Positions 16,278 to 17,084 of a DNA stretch of 17,084 nucleotides are shown here, piece by piece; position 1 is the stretch's first letter; every line of letters begins with the position of its first letter. The stretch is taken from contig NW_003116456.1 of NCBI RefSeq assembly GCF_000003605.2, positions 270,931-288,014 on the forward strand, written 5' to 3'. The stretch comes from Saccoglossus kowalevskii. Lineage: Eukaryota > Hemichordata > Enteropneusta > Harrimaniidae. Under the pieces are notes generated by a model. The model did not search any database, had not been told where the DNA came from, and worked only from the letters and a program-made list of their open reading frames with translations. Position numbers and translations under genes: made by a program.

Positions 16278-16430
16278 ATGGCGTCTGGTCCTGTGTCGTG
16301 TCCCTCTCACATTATAGTGCGTATCGATAATGAAAGTGGGGTAATTTGCCTCCCACTTCACAGAGGGAGACTTAAGAAACTAACCTTGAGGTCTCAATTT
16401 CCTGAGGCAAGTGGACTTCGGTTCCGATAG
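16278..16430 (+). pseudogene. TDP-43-like N-terminal domain open frame, 50 codons, truncated
   Basis: ATG at 16278, preceded by an acceptor-like CTATTTCAG, opens MASGPVSCPSHIIVRIDNES, then GVICLPLHRGRLKKLTLRSQ, then FPEASGLRFR and a TAG. The spacing of I-x-V, acidic residues, the I-x-x-P stretch, G-x-L, and above all QFPxAxGLR(Y/F)R matches the first 44 residues of the TDP-43 N-terminal oligomerisation domain (QFPGACGLRYR in human). In TDP-43 this ubiquitin-like fold drives self-association ahead of two RRM domains. Here the frame ends about halfway through the domain. A second TAG follows 12 bases later in frame (ETDH then stop), and no RRM is near. It may be a gene fragment, an exon with an unrecognised donor, or a domain carried by a larger element. 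The surrounding 16.2-16.5 kb is less AT-rich than its flanks. Confidence 0.55.
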
Positions 16431-16529
16431 GAAACCGACCATTAGGTCCCGGAACATAATAAAGTCGTCCTTGGGTCTCAAGGCCCCAACGCAATGCTGA
16501 GTTAGCAGGATCGATTTTGTGTAAGGGGG

Positions 16530-16885
16530 CAAGGGTTATTTTCGTTCAACGTAATTGCAATATTTTTTGTTCGTACAACGTAAATTGAAAAACTAAATTC
16601 CGTAATTCTGTAATCACAGGCTAGACGTACAACGCAATCAATCAAATATTTTTTTTCGTACACTGTAAAAATGTGTCATTTTTCTCGGTATGTACAAAAA
16701 TTTACATTCAAATAAAAAAAGTCGTAAAGAATAATCCAGGGTAATTACATTTTCGAAACTGTAAAACGACTAGATGACACAATTCACTGCAAAATTCAAT
16801 TTTCACTGTTAACTGTAAAAACGTCTTTTTTTCCTTGTAAATTGTAAAAAGCCCTTTTTATTTCCCGTAAAACTGTACCAGTAAC
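16530..16885 (+). repeat. Degenerate AT-rich minisatellite, unit about 26-31 bp
   Basis: Loose units of the form TTTTT-x-TTGTAAACTGTAAAAACG recur from about 16545 to 16885, for example at about 16801, 16827, 16855 and earlier as TTCGTACAACGTAAATT near 16570 and TTCGTACACTGTAAAA near 16657. The spacing is uneven in the left half. Confidence 0.55.
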
Positions 16886-16893
16886 GAATTCCA

Positions 16894-17009
16894 ACTTCCG
16901 GTCGGATTAGGGTTAGATTAATATTTAACCAGGTTTAAATCTGGGGTAGCTGCTCATTTGCATTCCTCAGAGGCAGTGAGTGGGTGTGCCCCATTGTAAC
17001 CAATCAGCG
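16894..17009. promoter_or_regulatory. Promoter-like cluster: ETS, octamer and CCAAT motifs
   Basis: ACTTCCGG (16894-16901) is an ETS site, ATTTGCAT (16956-16963) a perfect octamer, and CCAATCAGCG (17000-17009) a full NF-Y/CCAAT match. The octamer and CCAAT box are about 37 bases apart. This combination is known from animal promoters, including histone and snRNA genes. No coding sequence follows before the window ends, so the target gene, if any, lies to the right. A TTAGGGTTAG word at about 16907 is too short to mean telomeric DNA. Confidence 0.3.
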
Positions 17010-17084
17010 GTGGCCACTTTTAATAAGTAAACATAGCTTACGTTTGCCATTGCATTGGTAATCCCTCATCCCAACGCTATTTCG

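Noticed and set aside
16907-16916. Telomere-like TTAGGGTTAG
   Set aside because: Only about one and a half units, with no array; chance is sufficient.
1-17084. CRISPR array, tRNA or rRNA genes, bacterial operon or phage
   Set aside because: No regularly spaced identical repeats, no cloverleaf with A/B boxes, no ribosomal sequence and no Shine-Dalgarno-led gene strings were seen. Spliced exons show the DNA is animal nuclear sequence.

Overview
The window is nuclear DNA of an animal, most likely a non-vertebrate with an AT-rich genome. It has GT-AG introns, an intact three-exon rhodopsin-class receptor gene, relics of non-LTR retrotransposons, short inverted-repeat elements and AT-rich minisatellites. 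No bacterial gene organisation, rRNA, tRNA or CRISPR array was seen. The phylum cannot be fixed from the sequence. All homology statements rest on reading translations by eye; no search was run.

Layout. From 1 to 6.7 kb the DNA is mostly gene-poor. It holds diverged tandem repeats (131-325, 1195-1242, 2245-2500), a C-terminal scrap of a non-LTR retrotransposon (1419-1620), a possible fold-back pair (1680-1860 against 2240-2480) and hydrophobic open frames of uncertain meaning (3.5-5.05 kb). A weak two-exon gene candidate lies on the minus strand at 5.69-5.12 kb. From 6.73 to 9.85 kb lies the one well-supported gene, a class A (peptide-type) GPCR of 442 residues in three exons. Its leader and first codons are tandemly duplicated just upstream, with the outer copy decayed. 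From about 9.98 to 10.96 kb is a reverse-transcriptase relic, split by a 332-bp inverted-repeat element that left a 5-bp target duplication.

From 12.65 to 15.36 kb, in the same order and orientation as the intact gene, are remains of a second receptor. Exon 3 is clear, exon 2 probable and exon 1 tentative, which indicates an old tandem gene duplication followed by decay. The last intron of this pseudogene holds a 166-bp TTAA-flanked element and a 21-bp minisatellite that reads as a heptad repeat. From 15.8 to 16.9 kb, two AT-rich minisatellites flank a GC-richer island. That island carries a 50-codon open frame closely resembling the start of the TDP-43 N-terminal oligomerisation domain. The right edge carries ETS, octamer and CCAAT motifs like those of a promoter.

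The most unusual points are these. The receptor and its dead paralogue both lack the TM6 tryptophan and proline of the CWxP switch. The gene start is tandemly duplicated. A TDP-43-NTD-like frame stands apart from any recognisable RNA-binding domains. A MITE insertion can be proven by reading the reverse-transcriptase frame across both sides of it.
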